Notes under the pieces: generated by a model
What the model saw: only the letters and a program-made list of their open reading frames with translations
The model's database searches: none
Told to the model about the DNA's origin: nothing
Assembly: GCF_001625215.2 (NCBI RefSeq)
Contig: NC_030383.2
Location: 61,990,949-62,054,948, forward strand
Reading direction: 5' to 3'
DNA length: 64,000 nt
Origin: Daucus carota subsp. sativus
Taxonomy: Eukaryota; Streptophyta; Magnoliopsida; Apiales; Apiaceae
In this document: piece by piece, positions 16,146 to 28,522 of the stretch
Layout of the letters: each line of letters starts with the position of its first letter
Position numbering within the stretch: the first letter of the stretch is position 1
Translations under genes and position numbers: made by a program

Positions 16146-17305
16146 TTTAGGTTGGTTTAGATAGCTAGGTTTGGGAATGTGTTGGTTATGGGAGATGGAA
16201 GAAGAGAGGAATTATTGGTGAAGGAGCAAGCAAGTGTGGAGGTGTTTTTGTTGTCTTACTTGCACTCTCCAAACAAGAGGTGTGAAAGCCAGCTTTTAAT
16301 TTATTTGCTAGTGTAGAGATGAAGAAACAAATTTATCGATTATATTCTGATTTAAGTAAAAAGAAAGTTATTTATGATAAATTTATGATAATTCTTGAAT
16401 CAGCAAGTTAATCGATTAGTTTCGGTTTTTAATTTATACGCATTGTAATTTAACTAAAAATTTCACATTTATCAAAATCTCTCACAAAATTTGATGGGTT
16501 AATCGAAACTGTTTCGATTTCTAATATGTCCTCTCACCAATTAGTTTTGATTGCGGATGGATATGACCACACCAAGCATAATTAAGAAGAATAAATTTAT
16601 TGGATGGTTATAAAATGATTAATCAGAAGACTTGCACCGTCAGCTTGTCTTTTATGAACAATAGATTAGACAAGTTATTGAAGTCGACGTTGAGATATGA
16701 TTTAGTAACTAATTAATATATTCGCGTACGGAGATTGACGCTTTCAACAACGATAGGTGGCCATATATATAAGTATGTTTCAGTGAGATTTAAGCAATGT
16801 GCACATGTAAACTGGAGGAGGAAGGTGCAATGGTGCATGCCAGGCAATACTTTAATCAACTCTTTTGGTTTTGTTCGAAAGTCAGTGAAAACTGATTCAC
16901 AGGGATAATCTCTGAGAGGGATATGACACTTCTTGTTTTCAAACTCTTCTGGATTATACTAGTCTATTTGTCCACATGTATAATAAAAATTTTGGTTTTT
17001 TACGGTTTTTATTTATTAGTTGATATGTGTTTTTTTTTAAATCAAGTTGATATGCGTTTTAAAATGTATATAAAATATATTCTTATAATTTATTTCTAAA
17101 TTTATTTTTTGTAAATATTAGAAATTAAAATAATTTATTAAACTATATTTATATGAGACTGTCAAGATCCGTTCTCCAAAATTAACAATATAGAAAATAG
17201 AAGAGTCCTATCCATGCATCTTGTTAAGTTTCGCCTATTTTAACATGTAAAAAATGTAACTTATATATATATATATATTTATATATATAATTTTTTTTAT
17301 TTTCA

Positions 17306-17343
<38 letters not shown>

Positions 17344-19554
17344 CATATTTACAATTAGAACTAAAATATTAAGCAAAAGAAAATAGAAAATTTTATATTA
17401 AAAAGTAATACCCTCTTAAATCTTAAATTAAATTATATGAATAAATTAAAATGACACTTATTTTTAGATAAGTAAAATGTTCCCCTAAAACTATATAAAA
17501 TAGTTTTACACAATATAAACCTACAGTTAATACAAAAATATTGGCCCAGTTAACACGAACAAATATTAAATTATTGTGCTTAATTGGGCGAATTCAATGA
17601 TATATATTGTATCACATGTTAGCACCTTCCAAATATGTGAGAAAATGAGAGTAAGATTCTGAAGTAACATTTCACCAGATCTCGAAAAGAGACCTCACCT
17701 CTGTTCGGGTCCTACAGTATTCATAAATTTGTGTACCGAATTATTACTTCTGTATTATTCATGAAAAATGAAACAGCTCACTACTTTGAATACACACAGA
17801 ATGGTTCAGAAAATTGTAAGAATTTTAATTATATGAATTTATTTGGACTCTCATGCAGTACTAATATTTTCTGAATAGGCTGGCTGGATATTGTATTTTA
17901 TGTCACGTCAATTGAGCTTTCTGCAACTTCTGAACACTAACGAGGGGCTCAGTGTAGGAGTAAACAATGGAAAAGGATAACAAGTCATCAAGAGCATAGA
18001 CAATAATAAATATGCATATATGTATTTATCGTGAGTAATGTTAAAAATTGATGTGCTGAAAAAAAAATTACTTGTTTTAGAGTATGATTTAAAATTATAT
18101 TATTGTCAGGAAAAGTATCGGTAGAAATATTATTTTTGGAGGAATCAGGTAATTAATTACTTTGATGACTGTTTTTTTTTATATATATAATCTGAAAAGT
18201 AATTTTTTTTCAACATGAGTTTTTGAGCGAAAATTGGTATCATTGCTACATGTAATTATATTACTGTCAAAAGAGTAGCTAATTCTAGCTGTGCATTTTT
18301 CATAATAGCAAATCGGTGGACTTTAGACATTTCATGATTGAATTCGGTAGGATAAAAGAAAAATTCACCGATTTCCATCGTACAAAAATGGGTTACAACT
18401 ACAAGTAAGAATATTTGAAAACGCATACTAGAGTCAATTATAACTGATTCGAATAAAAATGATTTTTATTATTAACGATTAATTTATCATTGATTCGACA
18501 ACAATCATGTTTTTTTTTTGAACTGGGACAACAATTATGTTTTTTGTTTGATATCAAAGAAATTTATTATCTCCATCATTTTAAATTCCACTGATTACGA
18601 TAAAAATTAAATTTAGTTGAAATAATAATAAATGTGATTAATTATTTTTGTGACGTCTCAATCGAGTTTGACAGTCTACCATTAACCAGAACATTTAATA
18701 TATATTCAATCACGTGGATGTTTTATAAGTTGGTACTATGAATTTGTTTTGTAAAATTGTGCTAAACTTTTATATAGAACAAAAAACTTATATTTCCTTT
18801 AATTCTTCTCTTTTTTTTCTTTTCTTTTTTTTATCAAGACCTTTAATTCTTCTAATTTAGCCAAATTATTTAGCGAGCTGGCGATTTTTATCTGCGACGG
18901 TAAAAAGGACTATCTGAAGTCTGAACAAAACGAGCAGTGGAGCATGTTTGAGTGTGATCAAATAATTGAACAACTGTCCTCGTTAAACTGAATTCAGGAT
19001 GCAAATGATGACTGTAGTGACCCTACTACGACATTTGTTTTGATGCATCGACTTATTTAAATAAAGTAATAGTATCGTTTTAAATTCGTAAGTAATGAAT
19101 TAAATTATACGCTATGAACATTTTGGGAAAAAAATATTAATAAAATGTATATTACGTAGCATTCATGACACATCTATGTTTATACAGAAAGGAAGGGGAA
19201 CGGGGAAGCTTAAGCGGAAATGGTGCTTTCGGCAGAGGTTATTTGCTTCGTTTTAATGTATTAGATAGATCGTAGCAAATTAAATTACATCTTTTTTTTG
19301 ATCAAATAAATTACATCTTAATAAAATTTTATGTTATTATTACTTTAATAAAATATATCATTATTTTATAATAATTCGTAATATGACATCTTCGTGCAGA
19401 TTTCAGAGTATAAACAAATATAGCCAATACTAAAAAAATTGACTAAATTAATATGTTATCACATTCTTCATAATTGTCCTGAAGTATTATTCGAGTTGTT
19501 GAGGGTCGAATTACGCAAGCAAAATAAATTTTGACACATGTTAAAGTAGGCGGC
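16146..19554. other. Long AT-rich spacer
   Basis: The OVATE promoter lies in the first few hundred bases. The rest has no convincing gene. It includes AT dinucleotide runs (17263-17342) and a polypyrimidine stretch at 18803-18834. Confidence 0.5.
17258..17342. repeat. AT dinucleotide microsatellite
   Basis: Two TA/AT runs are separated by a short T-rich bridge. Seen directly. Confidence 0.9.
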
Positions 19555-19557
19555 TAA

Positions 19558-19921
19558 GAGCATCTCCAACCATTGAAAACTTTTAGCTAAATAGGTGAGG
19601 TGACATACTAAAAATAAAAAATTTAGTCTAACAGCTTGAAAAACTAACTGTTGTTTATAATTTTAGCCAACATCTATGGATGGTTAAATTTGTCGAACCT
19701 CTACAGATCTGTAGGAAGATTGCACATCATTTATTATCATATTGAACTGATATATTCTATTTTTACAATCTAAAATATTAATAACATATTATTTTTAAAT
19801 TATAGTCAACCAATATAGCCAATATCATTGAAGCAAAATGTCTTATAGGTTCAACAAATTTAACTAATATCTTACGAATCTCATTTAGCCAACGATTATA
19901 GCAAACACCATTAAGATGCTC
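19558..19921. mobile_element. Tourist-like MITE, copy 1
   Basis: The ends GAGCATCTCCAACCATTG and, inverted, GAGCATCTTAATGGTGTT are flanked by TAA at 19555-19557 and 19922-19924. Length 364 bp. Same family as the elements at 20364 and 21148. Confidence 0.85.
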
Positions 19922-20487
19922 TAAGAATACATAACTATTATTATTAGTCGGCGGTCCGGCGCACCCCTCCTAATCTCCTCTGCTTGCTCTTCTCCTTGGC
20001 AAAGAGAAATTAGAAAATTGATAAATCCTAATTTTAGAAATTAGAAATTACCCATTGATAAATCCTAATTTTAGAAAATTGTCAAGTCATTCACAAGTGT
20101 AGTCAAAAAATAGTTCACTTATTCTACCGGATCTTCGGAGCATTCCGGAAGAGCTTGAATTCTAACTTGTGTCAGAATCAACGTCTAATAATAACTACTT
20201 TTAGGATATAATAGTCTATTGATTTTTTAACATATTTTTTGGAGTTTTGATCGTATGTTTAAAATTATTTTTTAATTTTCTTGTTTGTGAATAAATCATA
20301 TTTTTATTTATAATTTTTTAATAATAATATTTTTAAGTGTACGGTAAACAGTATATACGGTTAGAGCATCTCCAACCATACAAAGCCCTTGGCTAAAAAA
20401 TGAGTTGGCATTCCAAAATTAAAAAATATACCCAACGTCCTGAAAAAATAGCACTCCAACCACACCAATCTGTTGTCTATAATTTTA

Positions 20488-20949
20488 CGGGGTGTATTCG
20501 ATTGGGATTTTAATGCATTGTTTTTAGTCTATGGAATTTAATGGATTTTATGAGATTTTGATTTTTTGCGGATTCTTGATGAAATGTCGCAGAGTTGATA
20601 GGATTTAGGTACAATGCTTCAAAATCCCATTGAATTTGGTGGGATTTCAAAAAACTTAAAATACACTGAAGAATGCCACAAAATCCATCATTTTATGAAA
20701 TGAAAAAAAATCCATCAGCATTTGAATACCATCAGATTTTAATGGATTTTAAACAATCCCAATTGAATACCATCGGATTTTAAAGCATAATTTAAAATCC
20801 CAATTGAATACCACTAGATTTTGTAGCATAGTTTAAAATCCCAATTGAATACCTCAAGATTTTAATGGATTTCAAACAATCCCAATCGAATACCCTCGGA
20901 TTTCATGAATGCAAAAAATGCTTTAAAATCCCAATCCAATACACCCCTC
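20488..20949. mobile_element. PIF/Harbinger-like MITE of the CGGGGTGTATTCG family, copy 1
   Basis: Starts CGGGGTGTATTCGATTGGGA and ends inverted GAGGGGTGTATTGGATTGGG, flanked by TTA at 20485-20487 and 20950-20952; the empty site can be read from the sister MITE at 21260. The body contains about six inverted TIR-like units (AAAATCCCAATTGAATACC type). Confidence 0.88.
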
Positions 20950-21147
20950 TTAGCCAACCTCCTATGGATGGCTATATTTGTCGAACCTCTACAGGTCTGT
21001 AAGAAATCTGTAGGAAGATTGCACATCATTTATTACCATATTAAACTGATATATTCTATTTTAACAATTTAAAATATTAATAACATACTATTTTTAAATT
21101 ATAACCAACCAGTATAGCCAATACCATTGAAGCAAAATATCTTATAA

Positions 21148-21541
21148 GAGCATCTCCAACCATTGGAAGCCTTTAGCTAAAAGGTGACGTGGCATACTAT
21201 AAATAAAAAAATTTAGCCAATAGCTCAAAAAACTCATGCTCCAACCATACCGAGCTGTTATCTATAATTTTAGCCAACCTCCTATGGATGGCTAAATTTG
21301 TCGAACCTCTACAGGTCTGTAAGAAATTTGTAGGAAGATTGCACATAATTTATTACCATATTGAACTGATATATTCTATTTTAACAATCTAAAATATTAA
21401 TAACATACCATTTTTAAATTATAGCTAACCAATATAGCCAATACCATTGAGCAAAATGTCTTACAGGTTCAGCAAATTTTACATAATGTCCTACAGGTCC
21501 CATTTAGCCAACGATTATAGCCAACGCCGTTGGAGATGCTC
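21148..21541. mobile_element. Tourist-like MITE, copy 3, nested in copy 2
   Basis: GAGCATCTCCAACCATTGG on the left and its inverse on the right (GAGCATCTCCAACGGCGTTG) are flanked by TAA at 21145-21147 and 21542-21544. Length 394 bp. Confidence 0.88.
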
Positions 21542-21622
21542 TAAGTTCAGCAAATTTTACATAATGTCTTACCGGTCCAATTCAGCCGACGAATATAGCC
21601 AACACCATTGGAGATGCTCTTA

Positions 21623-22749
21623 GGTGGCCATTTTATATTTTAAGAGAGGGAGTATTATAAAAAGGAAATTAACTCGTCAGGCAAGGCTGACTACATGATA
21701 AGAAAAATATACTTATGAATATAACTAGATAAGCTATAGAAAGGAAATTTCATATAATAGTCATGATTGAGTCTTGCTTGCATATATAAGTATATAATCT
21801 GGTTCTACTTTCCTTGGGTGTCAAGGCTTAAAGAAGTCCCCTACCATTTTGCATGCACAAATTAACCTCCAAGTGTAATTTATATATCTCAATATCGAAA
21901 GATTTTGTGCAGTGTTTCTGAGAGTGAAACAAATTATTTTTGGACCAGATTCTGTATCAATTAAGCTGAGTTTAAATGAGGTGATTATGGACTGTCTTAT
22001 GGGCTTTCAGCCTAACCCTAAGCTTATGCTTATATAGACATGGTCATTCTATCAATCCTCTTCACCAACGCTTCGTTCTCTGCAAGTATTCAGCACTCAG
22101 CTCCCTGCAATTTTAGTAAATTTTGTGTTTGCATTAGTTTATGTTATGTGTTCATGACTCGTGTTAGTTTTATTTGTATGTGCACCGCACTGTCTGTGCA
22201 CAGATATGAAGTTATATTTCTGAGGATCCCGGAAAATTACGGGCCAAGATACTATTTACATGCATGTCACGTCATAATTTGTCTTGCGCTAAGTTCACGA
22301 AAACAGTTTTCCTACTTTTTTTATAAGAGCATGGTTTGCTTAAATTTTAGTCTTCTCATACCGGGGTCCGGATACGTTTGATTTGGTTTGGTTTATCGAA
22401 AATAATATGCATGTTTTCATCAGGATTTGGAGATCCAGAAACCAAGTCCAAGATGGGAGGCCTGAACCTGATTACATGTTCCATTATGATAATCTTCTGG
22501 TACAGAGACACCTATATAACCCTGTTTTCAATGCCTTATGCAGTTTTTTTTAGCTTTATAGTCTGAACCGTAATCATAATAATCTGAAGGACTGTCTTAT
22601 AATTTAAATTGCTCTGTTTTTTTTGCTAGCAGTGCATTAAAATGGCCTTAACCATGTACAGTAGATGCCTTGGCTGATTCTGTTTCTTTACCTCATTCTC
22701 ATGACTATATCATTGTTTCTGTTTAAGGCTATGTTTTATCGAATCCGCA
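21623..22749. other. Upstream region of the DUF946 gene
   Basis: Promoter and probable leader. A segment starting after TTTTCATCAG at 22424 looks like it could be a spliced leader exon, but this is not certain. The open frames at 22040-22381 and 22378-22566 show no family features. Confidence 0.4.
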
Positions 22750-24501
22750 ATGTCGAATAACAGACTACAATCATATTCTCCGTTCACTACTGCTATGAAG
22801 TTGCCTGTTGAAACAAAATTCCAGCTTCCAGCACCAATTCCAACTTGGCCCTCAGGTACACAAGTCTTCAAATGCTGATTATTTTCGGAAAAATATGATT
22901 TTTGTGTTCCTGTTTCCGAGCTTATTTTAACACAATTTATATATGTAGGCACAAGTTTTGCAAGTGGAGTAATTGATCTTGGAGCATTGCATGTTTCCCA
23001 AATCACATCCTTAAACAAAATTTGGGCTACTTATGAAGGAGGGCCGGATAATCTTGGTTCAACGTTTTATGAGCCAGAGTCGATCCCAAAAGGATTTTAT
23101 ATGCTTGGTTGCTATGGCCAACCAAATAACCAGCCTCTCTACGGATGGGTTCTTGTTGCTAAGGATGTTTCTTTACCTGTTGAGCCACCAGGGCTCGCGT
23201 TACCAACTGATTACACACTTGTTTACTCTACTAAGCCTGATCATGTTGTCCAAAGTGGCGTCGGCTACATTTGGCTTCCAGTTGCACCTTATGGCTACTC
23301 AGCTATAGGCTACATTGTCACGGCCTCACCAGAGAAGCCTTCCCTTGATAAGGTCCGCGTTGTTAGATCAGAATTAACCGAGGCAGTTGAAAAGGACATG
23401 AACAATTGGATTTGGGGAAGAGACAGATTCAATATATATGGCTCAAGACCGGTGGATAGAGGAACTAAGGCCCTTGGAGTGTCCATGGGAACATTTATTC
23501 TTCAAGAGGATAAATTATCCTGCTTGTCAAACCTGAACTTGAGTTATCCTAGTATGCCGAATTTGAACCAAGTTGAAGCACTAATTGAAGCTTATTCCCC
23601 TATGGTATACTTTCATCCTGAAGAGAAATACTTCCCCTCTAGAGTAAGCTGGTTTTTCCAAAATGGAGCATTGCTTTATAGGAAAGGGCAAGAATCTAGT
23701 CCAGTCCGAATTGCACAAAATGGCTGGAACCTCCCTCAAGATGGCTCCGACGATGGTGCCTATTGGATAGACCTCCCACGAGACGAAGCCTCAAGTGAAG
23801 GCCTCAAGAGGGGTGATCTGCAAGATGCTTACTCCTACTTGCACGTAAAGCCTGCTCTTGGTGGCACATTTACAGACATTCAAGTGTGGCTGTTCTACCC
23901 TTTCAATGGTCCTGCAAAAGTTAAAATTGGGTGGATTACTATTACATTGGATCAAGTTGGAGAGCATGTCAGTGACTGGGAGCATGTCACACTAAGAATC
24001 AGTAATTTCAATGGCGAGTTAAGAAGCGTTTACTTTTCTAAACATGGTAAAGGGGACTGGGTAAGTTCCTCGGGTCTTAAGTTTGAGAGCAATAACAAGC
24101 CTGTGGTCTATTCATCGCGGTATGCTCATGCTTCATACCCTATAGATGGAACATTCACACACAGGGTTGCAGCAGAAAAGATTTTTGCCGGGGCAATAAA
24201 TGAGACCTCAGGAAGTGACTACAAGATGGACACTGGTGCGCGTTATTGGATAGTTGGGGCGGACTATTTGGGGGGCTTTGGCATTGTGCAACCACCATGG
24301 CTAAATTTCGCGAGGCAATGGGGTCCCAAGAAGGACTTTAAGGTGGAAGTTGTTTTGAAAGGACTCGAAAAATTGGTGCCTTCTGTGCTCTGGAAGAAGT
24401 TAGAGCAGTTTCTGAGAAGTCTTGCTCCAGAGCTATTAGGTGAAGAAGGACCTTCCGGGCCAAAATGGAAAGATTCTTGGAGTGGGGATGAAAGGGCTTA
24501 G
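22750..24501 (+). CDS. DUF946 / VPS62-like protein
   Basis: Exons 22750-22855 and 22949-24501 (phase 1) give 552 residues. Exon 1 supplies FQLPAPIPTWPS and exon 2 opens GTSFASGVIDLGALHVSQIT, the typical N-terminus of plant VPS62/DUF946 proteins. Further marks are AYSPMVYFHPEEKYFPSRVSWFF, SDWEHVTLRISNFNG, VYSSRYAHASYP and GDYLGGFGIV-like YWIVGADYLGGFGIVQPPWL. The family is named after yeast VPS62, linked to vacuolar sorting, but its role in plants is not defined. An in-frame stop at 22702-22704 limits the start. A nine-codon upstream frame (22731-22760) overlaps the start codon. The C-terminal WKDSWSGDERA is usual for the family. Confidence 0.92.
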
Positions 24502-24729
24502 TTAAAGTTTAATTATTTATAGTTATACCATCCTTTTCACAAGAATTAGTGATGTTATATAGAATAGTTATTCTTACAATGTGTTAAGTAACTTAATTTA
24601 CAACGCATTTCTTTTTCTTCCTTATAAGTGATCATGTTTGAGAATCGAATCCTGGAACATTTAGAACACTTTTACTGCAATACGAGCTTATTCTCTTTGT
24701 TTATAACAGCGATTCTTACAGTAAACACG

Positions 24730-24955
24730 AGTGAACAGACTTGCTGAACAAGTATTTGTCTATTTGAACTTTGCAGGAAGAACTCAGCTCATTCAAGCAA
24801 TTTTACTAGGAATTCTGAGTGGAGAATTCGCTTGTTTCTTCAGTTCATGGAGTGCTAAATGGATCTTTGAAGTCCAGGAACAGAGCCTTTTAGTTTATGA
24901 AGTACAGGGTTGGCATCAGTGCCGAGATCTCTGCCTAGCAGGACCTGTGGAATAA
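24730..24955 (+). mobile_element. LINE reverse-transcriptase fragment
   Basis: The frame contains YLNFAGRTQLIQAILLGI, which matches the segment of plant L1-type LINEs after the RT core (usually LSYAGRLQLIxSVL). The homology continues weakly for about 40 residues and no other LINE parts are seen, so it is a short degraded fragment. Confidence 0.65.
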
Positions 24956-25361
24956 ACTACATTATTAACGATACCCGCGACGGAACCAGAATTTCAAAAT
25001 AGTCGGGACTAACAGATTAGAATATTAATAAACTACATTTTTAGCAATCACAACGACGGAACCCACCATCATAGATGTGGGATCAATTTATAAGCTACTT
25101 ATGAGCCCGAATCAACTTATAAGTTATTTAGAACACCGCATCAAGGGGATCAAGTTATAAGCTATTTATGAGCCTGGCTCGTAACATCTGATCAATGATC
25201 AAGTTGGGCTTTGTTCTACAGAATCTACACATAATAACGATTCTGAGCTCACATACAATTGCAAAAACACAACTTACACAAGAACATCTCTGAGAAAAAA
25301 AACAAATGTACATATACATTTATTACACATGCCAAATAAACTTATGTGTCATCTTAACTAG
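24956..25361. other. Spacer downstream of LEA gene A
   Basis: No gene is seen. Two short related blocks (ACTACATT.TTA.CGAT..C and ATCAA.TTATAAGCTA.TTATGAGCC) recur at about 24956-25170. Confidence 0.4.
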
Positions 25362-26696
25362 CTAGGTGTCTCGGTTGAGCTTTGCAGCGGCAGCTAGTGA
25401 ATCTGAAACGCCACCAGGGTGCGTTACCATTGCCGGATTATTCCTCAGCTCTGCACCGGCTACCCCCTCTGCATCTTCCTTCGTCACTATCTTATCGTGT
25501 TCCAGCTTTGCCGTCGCATCCTAAGGGGAAAATATATATTTCAGAAATATGCACAACGAAAATTAAGATTATTTCACTAAGACGTTTTTCTAGCGTGTGC
25601 CTAACAACTATATTTTATTCTAATGAAAAATTTTGATTGTAGAGACTTTCGTACATGTAGGCGACCAAGACCACGATTGTTAATAAGATAAGAGTCCATA
25701 GAAATCCGCCGACTAATTATGTTAATGTGTGACGAAAATGGTTGTTAGTTTATGCTCAGATAATCCGTTCATTGAAAAAACAGGGTCCTGATTAATAAGT
25801 GCAAGCACAAAAATAAACAAAATTGCTGTTAACTAGTTAATTTGAAAAGTTGCCTAACATTTTTCGAAAAATAAAGCAAGAGATAATTAAATCCAAAGAG
25901 AATTCCCTTCAAGTTACTTAAAAAACATCAATATTCGAGTGTTCGAATCATGTCAAATACACGTGTTATGCTAGATATATATACTTACCGAGAGAATATC
26001 ACCAAGCCTTGCCTTGTGCTCAAGATTCATGGTGCGGGCATTAAGATCAGCAGCTGACTGAGCTGCCGCCGCTACCCCGCCCGGTTTGATAACGCCGCCA
26101 CTTGCTCTACACTCCGCAGCCTGTATCGCCGCTGCATCACTTTGATCAACCGATTTAAACCCAGCTGACAAGGCAGCCGATTCCAGGGCCTCCCCTATAG
26201 TAATTGCTTCACCCCCTGGCGCCTTTTTACCACTTTCTGGTTTTTCATATTGTCCCACCACCTATAAAAATCCGATATATTTAGGAGAACTGATAACTTA
26301 ACACATGATAATAAAATTTAATTTCATATTTTTGCAATTTAATATATTTTAAAAAATGCAGAACAATTATTTTCACCGAAAATTTAATACCTCTCCGCCA
26401 ACCAACTCGGTGATGATTCTATGCCCATCACGATGACCAACCGACACAGTAACACCTTCATTTCTAGCGACGTTGGTCACATCATCGTGACCAACGACAC
26501 CGTGCTGCTGATTAATATCAGCAGCCGATTGCATGACGGAGGCAGGACCGCCCTTGGGCGTTCCTCCTAGCGCCAAATTCTCGGCTGCCTGCATGGCAGT
26601 CGCATCCTTTGGCTTGATAGGCAAGGAACCTAGCTCATCCGAGACTTCAAAAACGTCGCCGTATTTGATCGGCTCTTCTCGTTGCTCCTGGCTCAT
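25362..26696 (-). CDS. Seed-maturation LEA protein (SMP/D-34), gene A, frameshifted
   Basis: Three exons, 26696-26391, 26261-25989 and 25521-25362, each coding one SMP domain, as in gene C. Exon 1 reads MSQEQREEPIKYGDVFEVSD; exon 2 has ITIGEALESAALSAG and SDAAAIQAAECRASG. D-34 LEA proteins are hydrophilic proteins of drying seeds. In exon 3 the frame holds for nine codons (DATAKLETR) then meets a stop at 25492-25494, because TTT at 25500-25502 carries one base more than the frame needs. The rest of exon 3 still reads well in the other frame (DKIVTKEDAEGVAGAELRN). The predicted product is 202 residues with two SMP domains. A sequencing error in the homopolymer is possible. Confidence 0.85.
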
Positions 26697-26775
26697 ATTG
26701 TTTGTTGAACTAAACTGATAACTACAATCGAAAAATTGGTCCTTACAATAATATATGAGAAAATGACTTTCGAGT

Positions 26776-26890
26776 CAGCCACGTAAAAGAAGGCGGGTAC
26801 TTATCGGTATTGCCACGTGTTGAACCCAGAGAACACGAAACTTGAAAATTTTTATGACGAGACAGATGTCTCACAAATTTATCACCACGT
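26776..26890 (-). promoter_or_regulatory. ABRE/G-box motifs upstream of LEA gene A
   Basis: CACGTG at 26814-26819 lies about 120 bp before the start codon, with further ACGT cores at 26781 and near 26886. ACGT-core ABREs bind ABI5-type bZIPs in seeds. Confidence 0.55.
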
Positions 26891-26913
26891 AAGTTATAAT
26901 ATTTGCGTGTTTA

Positions 26914-27277
26914 GAGCAAGTCCAAGAGTGTCTTAGAGGATGCCCTATATAAATAATAAAATATAATGTCCTAGTAGTTTAGGACATCACTTTTATAAAT
27001 TCACTCCAACAAAAAGCCTTATCCACAAGCCCTATTATTAAAATATTAATATTTTGAATGAAAAAGTAGAGAGAAAAGTAGTGGGGAGAGAGAGAATGAT
27101 AATATTTTATTATTAAAAGTGAAATGAGGCTCAAGTAGGTGAGCCCTAAAAATAGGGCTGAAGTAAGTTGTCCTAGTGATTTAAGGCATCACTAGGACAC
27201 TGTTGGAGCAATGTTTTCAATCAAATGCCTCAAATTATGACTTAGGACATCATTTGAGGCAGCTGTTGGACTTGCTC
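26914..27277. mobile_element. Tourist-like MITE (GAGCAAGTCC family)
   Basis: GAGCAAGTCCAAGAGTGTC on the left and inverted GAGCAAGTCCAACAGCTGCC on the right are flanked by TTA at 26911-26913 and 27278-27280. Length 364 bp, non-coding. It sits about 220 bp upstream of LEA gene A. Confidence 0.85.
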
Positions 27278-27434
27278 TTAGACAGGATTGTGACAAAGCT
27301 GGAACCAAAGTCGATGATATCCGATTTTTGATGGCCGCTTATGTCTTAAATTCATTTATATACGGAATACACTTATTTATATTTAGTTATATTATTTATG
27401 TCTCTTTTCATGTCAATATCTTTTCGATGACTTA

Positions 27435-27898
27435 CGGGGGTGTATTCGATTGGGATTTTAATGCATTGTTTTTAGTCTATGGATTTTAATGGATTGTATG
27501 AGATTTTGATTTTTTGCGGATTCTTGATGAAGTGTCGCAGAGTTGATAGGATTTAGGTACAATACTTCAAAATTCCATTGAATTTGGTGGGATTTCAAAA
27601 AACTTAAAATACACTGAAGAATGCCACAAAATCCATCATTTTATAAAATGAAAAAAAATCCATCAGCATTTGAATACCATCAGATTTTAATGGATTTTAA
27701 ACAATCCCAATTGAATACCATCGGATTTTAAAGCATAATTTAAAATCCCAATTGAATACCACTAGATTTTGTAGCATAGTTTAAAATCCCAAATGAATAC
27801 CTCAAGATTTTAATAGATTTCAAACAATCTCAATCGAATACCCTCGGATTTCATGAATGCAAAAAAATGCTTTAAAATCCCAATCCAATACACCCCTC
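27435..27898. mobile_element. PIF/Harbinger-like MITE of the CGGGGTGTATTCG family, copy 2
   Basis: Nearly identical to 20488-20949 along its whole length, with TTA at 27432-27434 and 27899-27901. The high similarity suggests recent spread. Confidence 0.88.
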
Positions 27899-27901
27899 TT
27901 A

Positions 27902-28522
27902 GTCTCGTCCACGGTTTCCAAATCTGGTGATAAGACAGGGGTGGTTCCTCACATTAATAATAATAAATTTTTCCTGTGCAAATAAATTAATAATTTATGT
28001 GTCGCATTATTTTAAAAAATTTTGAAAATAGATTTTGAAATACGTGACATTACTCTATTCATATTTGTGTTGCGTATACTTATAATTCATATGATAAAAT
28101 TTTTATTAATTTATTTGCATGAAAAAGAACTTCATAAACTCATTAATATTTGTGCTTGCAATTTGATAACTACATGAAACTGATTTGCCACTGAGGTCGG
28201 TTTTGATGGTTACATGAAACAGCGTTTTAGAAACATTAAAATTATATTATTGAATAGTAATTATTTTTTAGAAAAAACTCATACTTCGATTTTCAGCATC
28301 AATTGAAACTGAATTACTGAAACCTTTTTTGTCAGGATTGAAACTGAAACTTTAACTCACCCTCTTCCATGAAAAGAAATACTAACATAGATCTACTCCA
28401 TTTCTTGCCTTATCAGACACTGCGGTGATTATAAAAGCAAAAGTCGAAAGAACACGGAGCAGAAATTTAAATACTCAAACCTACAGATAGATGGTACAGG
28501 GCTACACGTACGTGCCAGCTAT
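27902..28522. other. Spacer downstream of LEA gene B
   Basis: AT-rich sequence with no gene or element ends recognised. Confidence 0.4.

Larger units (their letters stand above)
20364..21619. mobile_element. Tourist-like MITE, copy 2, containing two insertions
   Basis: GAGCATCTCCAACCATAC on the left and, inverted from the right, GAGCATCTCCAATGGTGTTG are flanked by TTA at 20361-20363 and 21620-21622. Two younger elements lie inside (20488-20949 and 21148-21541). Removing them with one copy of each 3-bp duplication leaves 394 bp, the same length as copy 3. Confidence 0.85.

Noticed and set aside
22040-22566. Two frames upstream of the DUF946 gene
   Set aside because: They lack conserved motifs and probably lie in leader or promoter sequence.
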